A stretch of 64,000 nucleotides of DNA from JAAYYM01 sp964638005 (GTDB lineage: Bacteria > Bacillota > Clostridia > Lachnospirales > Lachnospiraceae). Shown here in pieces: positions 25,667 through 33,524 of this stretch; the stretch's first letter is position 1; every line of letters starts with the position of its first letter. The stretch is taken from the NCBI GenBank assembly GCA_964638005.1, contig CAZWXS010000005.1, positions 1 to 64,000 of the forward strand, in the 5' to 3' direction. Below the pieces are notes generated by a model, which had not been told where the DNA came from, made no database searches, and saw only the letters and a list, made by a program, of their open reading frames with translations. A program made the position numbers and the translations under genes.

Positions 25667-26554
25667 ATGAAAAAGAAAACCCTTACATTACTGCTTTTAT
25701 CTACACTCCTAATGCTGGTATTGTTTCCGGAGGAAGCCTTTGAAGGGGCTGCAGACGGTTTGCTGCTCTGGTTTCGCACCGTATTGCCCACACTGCTCCC
25801 TTATATGATCCTCACAAATGTATTGATGGCACATGTGAATGGGCATAAATGTAGAAAACACCAAGCCTGCTCTGCCTTACTCGGCATCGTATGCGGCTAT
25901 CCGATGGGTGCCAAACTCTGTGCGGATATGGTACGAAACCGCCGGATATCCGCTCCCATGGGAAACTTTCTGCTCCCTGTCTGTAATCTGGCAGGGCCGG
26001 CCTTCATTACTTCCTATGTCATGACGGCATCGCTTTCTGTACAGGAACATCGTCTTGTATGTCTGTCCTGTGTTTATATGCCGGTGGTCCTTTATGCAGT
26101 TATGTCAGGCGTATGGCTGCATTTCCATGCATCTGAACATGATGCCGGAGAACACTGTGTCAAGATGAATGAACACATATCCGCCCCGTCTTTTGATGAA
26201 AGCATTATGGATTCCTTTGCAGCAATTACACGACTGGGAGGATATATCATATTGTTTGCACTCTTTTCGAATATGCTGGGCACATTGCTCCCTAACTGCA
26301 ACGGACTGTTCTTTTTATGCCTTGCGGGACTGCTGGAAATCACAAATGGAATCAGCCTTGTCGCTGATTCCACTTTATCACATGTTAATCAAATCCTGCT
26401 GTCCTTAATCATAGTCAACTTCGGAGGTCTGTCCTGTATATGCCAGACACAATCCATGCTGCATGGCTCAGGGCTCTCCATACGATATTACATCCTGTCC
26501 AAAGGCATCATCGCACTGCTGACCGGTCTGATGACCTATGTATTACTTTGTTAA
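25667..26554 (+). CDS. ylbJ: YlbJ-like sporulation integral membrane protein (nucleoside-recognition family)
   Basis: 295 residues, almost wholly hydrophobic with about 7-8 membrane segments. The N-terminal LWFRTVLPTLLPYMIL, GIVCGYPMGAKLCADM and LLPVCNLAGPAFI are typical of YlbJ, which in Bacillus is expressed in the mother cell and needed for heat-resistant spores. In Bacillus ylbJ is next to rsmD-coaD; here it converges on that operon, supporting the call. No Shine-Dalgarno is visible: a TATAAT-like element at 25656-25661 ends 5 bases before the ATG. The 3' end overlaps the facing gene by 12 bases. Confidence 0.85.
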   Translation: MKKKTLTLLLLSTLLMLVLFPEEAFEGAADGLLLWFRTVLPTLLPYMILTNVLMAHVNGHKCRKHQACSALLGIVCGYPMGAKLCADMVRNRRISAPMGNFLLPVCNLAGPAFITSYVMTASLSVQEHRLVCLSCVYMPVVLYAVMSGVWLHFHASEHDAGEHCVKMNEHISAPSFDESIMDSFAAITRLGGYIILFALFSNMLGTLLPNCNGLFFLCLAGLLEITNGISLVADSTLSHVNQILLSLIIVNFGGLSCICQTQSMLHGSGLSIRYYILSKGIIALLTGLMTYVLLC

Positions 26555-27208
26555 CATATCCAGATTGATACCGCTACCGGTCGAATTCACTTTAACGGAT
26601 GAATCTGTATTGGCAATGATACTTTCCGAAGAAGGCAGTCCCGTCTCTGCCAGATCCTGCTCCAAACCAACCTGCGGATAGAGTTCCGAACGGTTGGCAG
26701 AAATCACGGAATCACATTCCTTAAGCTGTGTGACCAGTCCGCCGTATTTGGCTTCCGCCGTATCGATTGCGTGTGTGATGATGTTCTGTAATTCAGCAAG
26801 CATATCATCCATGTATTTCATGGCCGCCGCACGTACTTCATTGGCTTCGATCGTCGCATTGTCGATGATCTGCTGCGCCTGTGAAGCTGCCTGTACGACC
26901 ACTTCATTGGCCTGTTCATAAGCCTGCTGCATGATCTCATGCTCATTGATCATGTGATCTGTCTGTATCTGTGCCGTGTTGATCAGTGCATCTGCCTTTT
27001 CCTTGGCATCTTTTAAGATGGCTTCCTTATTGCTGATAATCTTCTGGTATCTCTTGATCTCATCCGGTGTCTTCATACGAAGTTCCCGAAGAAGTTCATC
27101 TATTTGTTCCTTCTCGACCACAATCTTAGTATTGGAAAGAGGCTGATATTTACAACTGTCGATATACTCTTCCATCTCTTCAATGATTTGTTCGATCCTA
27201 CTGCTCAT
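26543..27208 (-). CDS. Coiled-coil protein of the coaD-rsmD cluster (often labelled ATPase-like)
   Basis: 221 residues, mostly alpha-helical. After a start region MSSRIEQIIEEMEEYID and a conserved-looking patch TKIVVEKEQIDELLRELRMK, it forms a long coiled coil with many Ala, Gln and Glu (about 70-165), similar in look to V-type ATPase H subunits and DivIVA-like proteins, then a disordered tail. No nucleotide-binding motif is present. Proteins of this type follow coaD in Lachnospiraceae. A structural role in division or cell-pole organisation is possible but unproven. Downstream end overlaps the convergent ylbJ-like gene. Confidence 0.75.
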   Translation of the reverse strand: MSSRIEQIIEEMEEYIDSCKYQPLSNTKIVVEKEQIDELLRELRMKTPDEIKRYQKIISNKEAILKDAKEKADALINTAQIQTDHMINEHEIMQQAYEQANEVVVQAASQAQQIIDNATIEANEVRAAAMKYMDDMLAELQNIITHAIDTAEAKYGGLVTQLKECDSVISANRSELYPQVGLEQDLAETGLPSSESIIANTDSSVKVNSTGSGINLDMLTK

Positions 27209-27237
27209 ATTGTTCTCTCCTTAATCATCCAGCATTA

Positions 27238-27732
27238 TTAACATCCCTTATGTTTGATTCCATATTTATCAAATATCTGATCGGCAACATAGTCCGGAAC
27301 AAACTGCGAAATGTCTCCGCCAAAGGCAGCGACTTCCTTCACCGTATGGGAACTCAGATAAGCATATTCCAATCCCGTCGTCAAAAAGATCGTATCTACC
27401 ATGGGAGACAACTTATGATTCGTCTGTGCAAGCTGCAACTCATATTCAAAGTCGGTAATGGCACGCAATCCCCTGATAATAACGGACGCTCCCGACTGTT
27501 CTGCATAATCCACCAACAGCCCTTCATAGGAAGCAATCTTGAGGTTCGGAATGTCTTTTGTGACTTCTTTTAATATATTAACACGTTCCTCAACGGAAAA
27601 CAATGGAGATTTTGCTTTGTTATTCAGTACGCTCACCGTCAATTCATCAAAGATTCTGGAAGCTCTTTTGATGATATCCAGATGCCCGTAAGTGACCGGA
27701 TCGAAACTGCCGGGATAAATCGCTGTCTTCAT
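27238..27732 (-). CDS. coaD: Phosphopantetheine adenylyltransferase
   Basis: About 164 residues. TAIYPGSFDPVTYGHLDII at the N terminus carries the TxGH nucleotidyltransferase motif, and YLSSHTVKEVAAFGGDIS matches the C-terminal ISST-like signature. It makes dephospho-coenzyme A from 4'-phosphopantetheine. ATG 27732 overlaps the rsmD stop by 4 bases and has GGAG upstream. The rsmD-coaD pair is conserved across Firmicutes. Confidence 0.96.
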   Translation of the reverse strand: MKTAIYPGSFDPVTYGHLDIIKRASRIFDELTVSVLNNKAKSPLFSVEERVNILKEVTKDIPNLKIASYEGLLVDYAEQSGASVIIRGLRAITDFEYELQLAQTNHKLSPMVDTIFLTTGLEYAYLSSHTVKEVAAFGGDISQFVPDYVADQIFDKYGIKHKGC

Positions 27733-28289
27733 ACAGGACACTCCTTCCCTATCCACACATGCTTATTGGTTTTATAGTCTTTCTGTTTTTTAATATAGTA
27801 TCCCATCTCAGGCAAATAGTCAAAATCTGTTTCCTTTGATGCCTCTACCACGATGATCGTATCATCATGGAGCAATGTGGAATGCGCCAGATATGCAAGC
27901 ACACGCTCCTCATGCTGTTCATTATAGGGAGGATCCATGAATATGATATCAAATACATGCTTGCCTTCCAACTGTCGAAGTGCCATCATGACATCGGTCT
28001 TGATGACCTGAGCGCGGTCGACAAATTTCGTAAACTGCAGATTCTCTTCTATACAAGCAATGGCGCTGCGTCCCTTTTCAACAAAGCAAGCCGAACGGGC
28101 GCCTCTGCTCAAAGCCTCGATACCGATCCCGCCACTGCCGGAATACAAATCCAGAAAATCAGCATCCGCAATATCCGGCATCAAAACATTGAACAGCGTT
28201 TCTTTGGTTTTATCGGAGGTAGGTCTTGTATCCATACCTGCCGGAGTCTTTAGCGGCAGACTCCTTGCCGTACCGGCAATCACTCTCAT
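27729..28289 (-). CDS. rsmD: 16S rRNA (guanine(966)-N2)-methyltransferase RsmD
   Basis: 186 residues: MRVIAGTARSLPL at the start, TRPTSDKTKETLFN, SAM-binding LDLYSGSGGIGIEALSRGA, and the catalytic FMDPPYNEQ motif. It methylates G966 of 16S rRNA in assembled small subunits. It overlaps the topoisomerase A-subunit stop by 4 bases and coaD by 4 bases, so the three are tightly coupled. Confidence 0.95.
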   Translation of the reverse strand: MRVIAGTARSLPLKTPAGMDTRPTSDKTKETLFNVLMPDIADADFLDLYSGSGGIGIEALSRGARSACFVEKGRSAIACIEENLQFTKFVDRAQVIKTDVMMALRQLEGKHVFDIIFMDPPYNEQHEERVLAYLAHSTLLHDDTIIVVEASKETDFDYLPEMGYYIKKQKDYKTNKHVWIGKECPV

Positions 28290-30544
28290 AGGCGTATCTT
28301 GACTCCCTTGGTATCTCGCTTGCCAAGCTTTAATTTATTGAGTTCAATCTTCTTATGTCTGTATTCTGTCACCTGTTCACCGCCGTTATGCAGCAGATAG
28401 ACATCCGTCACCTGATCGTGATCGACCAGTTTCATACCTCTGACACCGACGGCACCCTTTTTCTTTTCCGGAATTTCGTCTATGGTAAACTTCAAGAAGA
28501 TTCCATCCGCCGTCTGCAGTACGATATTCTTCTGTTCTTCTATTGCTTCCACGAGCAGCAATTTGTCCCCCTCGACCAGATTGGTTGCGGCAACCGTTCT
28601 CTTTGCAACATCATACTCTGCACCCGATACCTGCTTGAGCATGGAATTGGCCGTTGCAAACAACAGTTTCTTTCCGGTCAGTGCCTGCATATCATCTATG
28701 AACAGCAGCTGTTCGGTCTTACTGTCAAAATTGCTGATGTTATCAATCGGTGTCCCCTTGTCACGCAGCTTGCAGGCAGGCAGATCCATGACCTTGATGG
28801 TATGCATCTGTCCTTTGTCCGTAAAGACACATAATTTACCCGTATTCATACACTTAAATACATATTTATACTCTGTATCGGCTGCTTCCTTATTCCTGTC
28901 ATAGGTCTGCATATCGATTGTCTTGGCATAGCCGAAGCGATCCATCAGGAACATCACTTCCATCTCTTCCGGCTTCTTCTCTTCAAATACGACCTCCTCT
29001 GCATTCTCGATTGCAGTTCTGCGCGGCCGTCCGAATTCCTTTTTGAATCCTTCCAGTTCTGCGATGATGGACTTGTCCATTGCTTTTTCATCTGTCAGCA
29101 GTTTTTTATAAGTCTCGATATTCTTAAGCGTGATATCATGTTCCTTCATCAGTGCTTCTATTTCGAGTCCGATCAATCTGTATAAACGCATTTCCAGAAT
29201 CGCAGTTGCCTGTCTCTCCGTGAAGTGCAGCTGTTCTGCCATCTTCTTGGATATTCTGGACTTAAACTGGATGCCCTCGGTGATACCTTCTGTCAGACAC
29301 TTTTTGGCATCGCTGACATTCTTGGAACCTCGCAGGATCTCAATGATCAGATCTATGACATCGCATGCCTTGATCAAACCTTCCTGTATCTCCTTCTTGT
29401 CCAGTTCCTTGGCAAGCAGCGTCCTGTACTTTCTCGTTGCAACCTCATGCTGGAAATTCACATGATGTCGGATGATTTCCTTAATGCCCATCGTCTCGGG
29501 ACGTTTTTCCGCCACCGCAAGCATATTGACACCGAAAGTATCCTCCAGACGTGTCTTCTTATATAGCATATTCTTGATATTTTCAATGTCCGCATCCTTA
29601 CGCAGTTCAATGACGATACGGATGCCTTCTTTTGAAGACTGATTGGAGATATCAACGATATCATTGGTCTTTTTCGTTTCTACCAACGTATAGACATCCA
29701 TCAGAAATTTGCCAATGTTGGCACCGATCATCGGATACGGAATCTCGGTGATAACCAGTTTGATCTTACCGCCCTTGCCGTTTTCTACTTCAATCTTGCC
29801 GCGCACCTTAATCTTGCCGACACCCGTCTCATAGATCTGCAGGAGCTCGTCTTTATTTGTAACGATACCTCCCGTCGGAAAATCAGGCCCCGGTACATAC
29901 TGCATCAATTCCTCTGTCGTAATCTTCGGATCCTTCATATAGGCCTCAACAGCATCAATAACTTCCGAAACATTATGCGGCGGAATGCTGGTTGCCATAC
30001 CGACTGCAATACCTTCCGCCCCGTTGATCAAAAGGTTCGGGACTCTGGCAGGCAATACCTCCGGTTCCTTCTCTGTCTCATCAAAGTTCGGAATAAAATC
30101 GACAACATCTTTGTCCAGATCAGCCAGATATGCCTGCTGCGTGATCTTCTGCAGTCTGGCCTCCGTATAACGCATAGCAGCGGCACCGTCTCCTTCGATG
30201 GAGCCGAAATTACCATGCCCGTCCACTAAAGGAAGACCTTTTTTAAAGTCCTGTGACATTACGACCAGCGCATCATAAATGGAGCTGTCACCGTGAGGAT
30301 GGTATTTACCCATCGTATCACCGACGATACGGGCACTCTTTCTATAAGGCCTGTCATATCGGATACCCAGTTCATGCATATCATATAATGTTCTTCTCTG
30401 AACCGGTTTCAAACCATCTCTGACATCAGGAAGCGCACGTGCGATGATAACGCTCATCGCGTAATCGATGTACGACTTCTCCATAACCTCCGAGAATTCG
30501 GTTCTGATGATCTGTTCTTCTTTCACTGTAGTTGCCTTAGCCAT
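28286..30544 (-). CDS. Type IIA DNA topoisomerase subunit A (gyrase/topoisomerase IV paralogue)
   Basis: 752 residues. The breakage-reunion domain has GKYHPHGDSSIYDALV (quinolone region, with Ser and Asp at the positions equivalent to E. coli GyrA 83 and 87), VDGHGNFGSIEGDGAAA and the active-site Tyr in AMRYTEARL. A beta-pinwheel C-terminal domain follows, with KKKGAVGVRGMKL where GyrA would have the QRRGGKG box, so a canonical GyrA box is absent. The N-terminal half reads gyrase-like, the tail more like topoisomerase IV. Gene order with rsmD rather than dnaA-recF suggests the second, non-oriC pair; which activity dominates cannot be decided from sequence. Confidence 0.9.
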   Translation of the reverse strand: MAKATTVKEEQIIRTEFSEVMEKSYIDYAMSVIIARALPDVRDGLKPVQRRTLYDMHELGIRYDRPYRKSARIVGDTMGKYHPHGDSSIYDALVVMSQDFKKGLPLVDGHGNFGSIEGDGAAAMRYTEARLQKITQQAYLADLDKDVVDFIPNFDETEKEPEVLPARVPNLLINGAEGIAVGMATSIPPHNVSEVIDAVEAYMKDPKITTEELMQYVPGPDFPTGGIVTNKDELLQIYETGVGKIKVRGKIEVENGKGGKIKLVITEIPYPMIGANIGKFLMDVYTLVETKKTNDIVDISNQSSKEGIRIVIELRKDADIENIKNMLYKKTRLEDTFGVNMLAVAEKRPETMGIKEIIRHHVNFQHEVATRKYRTLLAKELDKKEIQEGLIKACDVIDLIIEILRGSKNVSDAKKCLTEGITEGIQFKSRISKKMAEQLHFTERQATAILEMRLYRLIGLEIEALMKEHDITLKNIETYKKLLTDEKAMDKSIIAELEGFKKEFGRPRRTAIENAEEVVFEEKKPEEMEVMFLMDRFGYAKTIDMQTYDRNKEAADTEYKYVFKCMNTGKLCVFTDKGQMHTIKVMDLPACKLRDKGTPIDNISNFDSKTEQLLFIDDMQALTGKKLLFATANSMLKQVSGAEYDVAKRTVAATNLVEGDKLLLVEAIEEQKNIVLQTADGIFLKFTIDEIPEKKKGAVGVRGMKLVDHDQVTDVYLLHNGGEQVTEYRHKKIELNKLKLGKRDTKGVKIRL

Positions 30545-30562
30545 AATGACTAATTCCTCCCC

Positions 30563-32491
30563 TTATATATCCAGCTCCGCATCCTGTGCGTGTCTGTAAA
30601 TAAACTCTTTTCTTGGCGGAACTTCCGTTCCCATCAGCATTTCGGTCGTTGTCGATGCAAGTCTTGCATCTTCGATTTCAACCTTTTTCAATATCCTGGT
30701 CTCAGGATTGAGTGTTGTCTCCCATAACTGGTCGGCATCCATTTCTCCCAAGCCCTTATATCTCTGTAATGAAAAGTCCTTATGAGTCTTACGATATTTT
30801 GACAGTGCCTTATCATCATACAGATACTCCTCGGCGCCTCTTTGCGGCATTGCCTTGTAGAGAGGAGGCATCGCAATATATACATGTCCCTCATATATGA
30901 GTTCCGGCATGAACCGATAATACAAGGTCAGCAATAATGTACAGATATGTGCACCGTCCACATCGGCATCGGCCATGATGATGATCTTGTCATAGCGCAG
31001 CTTCGTAATATCAAAATCATTTCCATATCCTTCGGAAAATCCACATCCAAACGCATTGATCATCGTCTTGATTTCCGCATTTGCAAGCACCTTGTCGATA
31101 CTTGCCTTCTCTACATTCAATATCTTACCGCGTATCGGAAGGATTGCCTGATAATTACGGTCTCTTGCGGTTTTGGCAGAGCCACCGGCAGAATCTCCCT
31201 CGACAATAAAAATTTCACATTTGGAAGCATCCCTGCTCTCACAGTTTGCCAGCTTTCCGTTGGAATCAAACGAAAACTTTTGCTTGGACAACAGATTGGT
31301 CTTGGCCTTTTCTTCCGTCTTTCTGATCTTTGCTGCCTTTTCCGCGCATCCGAGTACAGCCTTCAAAGCCTCCAGATTACGGTCAAAATAAAGCACGATC
31401 TCATCTCCGGTAATCTTGCTGACTGCCCTTGCGGCATCCTGATTGTCAAGCTTGGTCTTTGTCTGACCTTCAAATCTCGGCGCCGGATGCTTGATGGATA
31501 CGACTGCTGTCATGCCGTTACGGATATCAGCACCCGTAAAATTGGCATCCTTGTCCTTTAAGATATTCAGTTCGCGGGCATATGCATTCATAACATTGGT
31601 AAACATCGACTTAAAACCGGTCAGATGCGTACCGCCCTCGGCATTATAGATGTTATTGCAAAAGCCCAATACATTCTCATGAAATTCATTGATATACTGA
31701 AAAGCCGCTTCCACGTTAATCCCGTCACATTCACCACTGAAATAGACCACATCATGTACGGCTTCTTTATTCTTATTCATTTCCGTCACGAAGCCGATGA
31801 TGCCTTCCGGCTCATGAAACTCCTCATACTCAGGAACCTCTGGACGATTATCCTGAAATACGATTGTTAATTTGGGATTCAGATAAGCGGTCTCATGCAG
31901 TCTGCTCTTAATATCCTCTTCCTTAAATCTGGTCTTTTCAAATATCGTATCGTCCGGCAGGAAGTTGATCAGCGTGCCTGTATCCTTGCTCTTGCCGATG
32001 ACCGGTAAAAGCCCCTTTTCCAGCTCGATGACAGGGACTCCCTTATTATAACGATCATGGTAAATCAAACCGTCTCTTTTGATCTGGATATCCAGATAAT
32101 TGGACAGAGCATTGACCACCGAAGAACCAACGCCGTGCAGTCCGCCACTCGTCTTATAGACCGACTCGTCGAATTTGCCGCCCGCATGCAGTGTCGTAAA
32201 CACAAGACGTTCAGCACTCATACCCTTTTCATGCATACCGACGGGAATACCTCGCCCGTTATCTTCCACCGTGGCAGAGCCATCCTTCTCAAGTGTCACC
32301 CATATCTTATCGCAAAATCCCGCCAAATGCTCATCGACGGAATTATCTACAATTTCATAAACCAAATGATTCAAGCCCTTGGTCGTTACACTGCCTATGT
32401 ACATACCCGGACGCATTCTGACCGCCTCAAGACCCTCTAATACGGTAATGCTGTCAGCCTCGTAACTACCCGCTGTTGCTTTTTTTGTCAT
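30563..32491 (-). CDS. Type IIA DNA topoisomerase subunit B (GyrB/ParE type)
   Basis: About 642 residues with the GHKL ATPase region (EIVDNSVDEHLAGF, NGRGIPVG, GGLHGVGSSVVNALS) and the TOPRIM region (FIVEGDSAGGSAK, IMADADVDGAH), ending in the standard PPRKEFIYRHAQDAELDI-like tail. It powers DNA strand passage together with the A subunit encoded 18 bases downstream. Start ATG 32491 is chosen because AAGGGG lies 9 bases upstream and the protein then begins MTKKATAG; a longer frame upstream crosses the promoter. Confidence 0.92.
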   Translation of the reverse strand: MTKKATAGSYEADSITVLEGLEAVRMRPGMYIGSVTTKGLNHLVYEIVDNSVDEHLAGFCDKIWVTLEKDGSATVEDNGRGIPVGMHEKGMSAERLVFTTLHAGGKFDESVYKTSGGLHGVGSSVVNALSNYLDIQIKRDGLIYHDRYNKGVPVIELEKGLLPVIGKSKDTGTLINFLPDDTIFEKTRFKEEDIKSRLHETAYLNPKLTIVFQDNRPEVPEYEEFHEPEGIIGFVTEMNKNKEAVHDVVYFSGECDGINVEAAFQYINEFHENVLGFCNNIYNAEGGTHLTGFKSMFTNVMNAYARELNILKDKDANFTGADIRNGMTAVVSIKHPAPRFEGQTKTKLDNQDAARAVSKITGDEIVLYFDRNLEALKAVLGCAEKAAKIRKTEEKAKTNLLSKQKFSFDSNGKLANCESRDASKCEIFIVEGDSAGGSAKTARDRNYQAILPIRGKILNVEKASIDKVLANAEIKTMINAFGCGFSEGYGNDFDITKLRYDKIIIMADADVDGAHICTLLLTLYYRFMPELIYEGHVYIAMPPLYKAMPQRGAEEYLYDDKALSKYRKTHKDFSLQRYKGLGEMDADQLWETTLNPETRILKKVEIEDARLASTTTEMLMGTEVPPRKEFIYRHAQDAELDI

Positions 32492-32535
32492 CTCCTCAAA
32501 CCCCTTTAATATGAAATAGAAAACATACCTTAAAC

Positions 32536-32563
32536 AGTATAACATAAATTTCATTTTTTTCAA
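32536..32563 (-). promoter_or_regulatory. Promoter of the topoisomerase-rsmD-coaD operon
   Basis: Minus-strand -35 TTGAAA (32558-32563), 16-base spacer, -10 TATACT (32536-32541), about 45 bases before the B-subunit start, in an A/T-rich stretch. Confidence 0.75.
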
Positions 32564-32588
32564 ATAAAAAACACAAATAGTTGGGCAC

Positions 32589-32621
32589 AAAAAAAGCTCA
32601 CATACAATATCGTGTAAGCTT
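32589..32621 (-). terminator. Terminator after degV
   Basis: Minus-strand stem of 9 bp with one G-U pair (32594-32602 and 32613-32621) followed by seven T. It lies just past the degV stop and before the topoisomerase promoter. Confidence 0.85.
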
Positions 32622-32628
32622 TCGTGTG

Positions 32629-33507
32629 TTATTGAGAATAAATCGGTAATTTAGCGGAACATGCGACTGCGAGTGAACCCGGTCCGATGTGACACGCAAT
32701 ACTGAGGGGCAGATGATCCACATAGATGTCATATCCCGGCAGCACCTCTTCTAATTCTTTCTTCAGTACATAAGCCGCTTCTTCATTTTCCGTATGTGCA
32801 ATGTGCAGCCAGACCTTTTTCTCTCCTTCAAGTCCGCCGAAACGCTTGATAATGTCATTCTTAATGGCAGCGATCATAATGGTCTTGGCTTGATTGATGG
32901 TTCTTGCCTTTGCAAATTCATCCAGTTTTTCGCCCTGTATCTGCAATACCGGCTTCAGTCGAAGCACCGTTCCCAAGGCTGCTGCTGCGGGAGTGATCCT
33001 GCCGCCCTTTTTCAGATAATAAAGGGTATCCAGCATGATGTATATGCTTGCTTCCAGCTTGGTCTGTATCAATATATCCACAATCTCTTCCACACTCTTG
33101 CCTGCCTTGCGTAATTGGATCGCATCTAATACAGATTGTCTCTGTGTAACGGAAATCCGTTGATTGTCCACGACAAATACCTTACCGTCATAATCCTCCG
33201 CCAGCATACGGGCTGTCTGACAGGAACCGCTGAGACCGCTGGACATCGGTATATATATGATAGAGTCATTGGTCTTTAGCAGTTCATCCCACAGGCTCAG
33301 TACATCATGCGGAGATGGCTGGGATGTATAGATATCAGCATCCTCTGCCATACGGGAATAAAACTCTTCCTTTGACAGATCGACACCTTCATGAAATGTT
33401 TCATCTTGTATGGTAAACGGCATCGAAATCACATGAACACCCAGTTCTTCCGCCTGCTTCGATGTGATGCCGCTGTTTGTATCTGTAACAATTGCGATTT
33501 TATTCAA
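32629..33507 (-). CDS. DegV/FakB family fatty-acid-binding protein
   Basis: 292 residues of the DegV family: IAIVTDTNSGIT at the start, SQPSPHDVLSLWD, YIPMSSGLSGSCQTA and the ligand-adjacent GTVLRLKPVLQ, ending with CHIGPGSLAVAC. DegV proteins bind a fatty acid and, as FakB, present it to the kinase FakA for phosphorylation. A FakA-type gene lies two genes upstream, with recG between. The start codon appears to be TTG, with GGAGG 8 bases before it. It is the last gene of the asp23-fakA-recG-degV run. Confidence 0.92.
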   Translation of the reverse strand: MNKIAIVTDTNSGITSKQAEELGVHVISMPFTIQDETFHEGVDLSKEEFYSRMAEDADIYTSQPSPHDVLSLWDELLKTNDSIIYIPMSSGLSGSCQTARMLAEDYDGKVFVVDNQRISVTQRQSVLDAIQLRKAGKSVEEIVDILIQTKLEASIYIMLDTLYYLKKGGRITPAAAALGTVLRLKPVLQIQGEKLDEFAKARTINQAKTIMIAAIKNDIIKRFGGLEGEKKVWLHIAHTENEEAAYVLKKELEEVLPGYDIYVDHLPLSIACHIGPGSLAVACSAKLPIYSQ

Positions 33508-33524
33508 TTCCTAATCCTCCGTAT

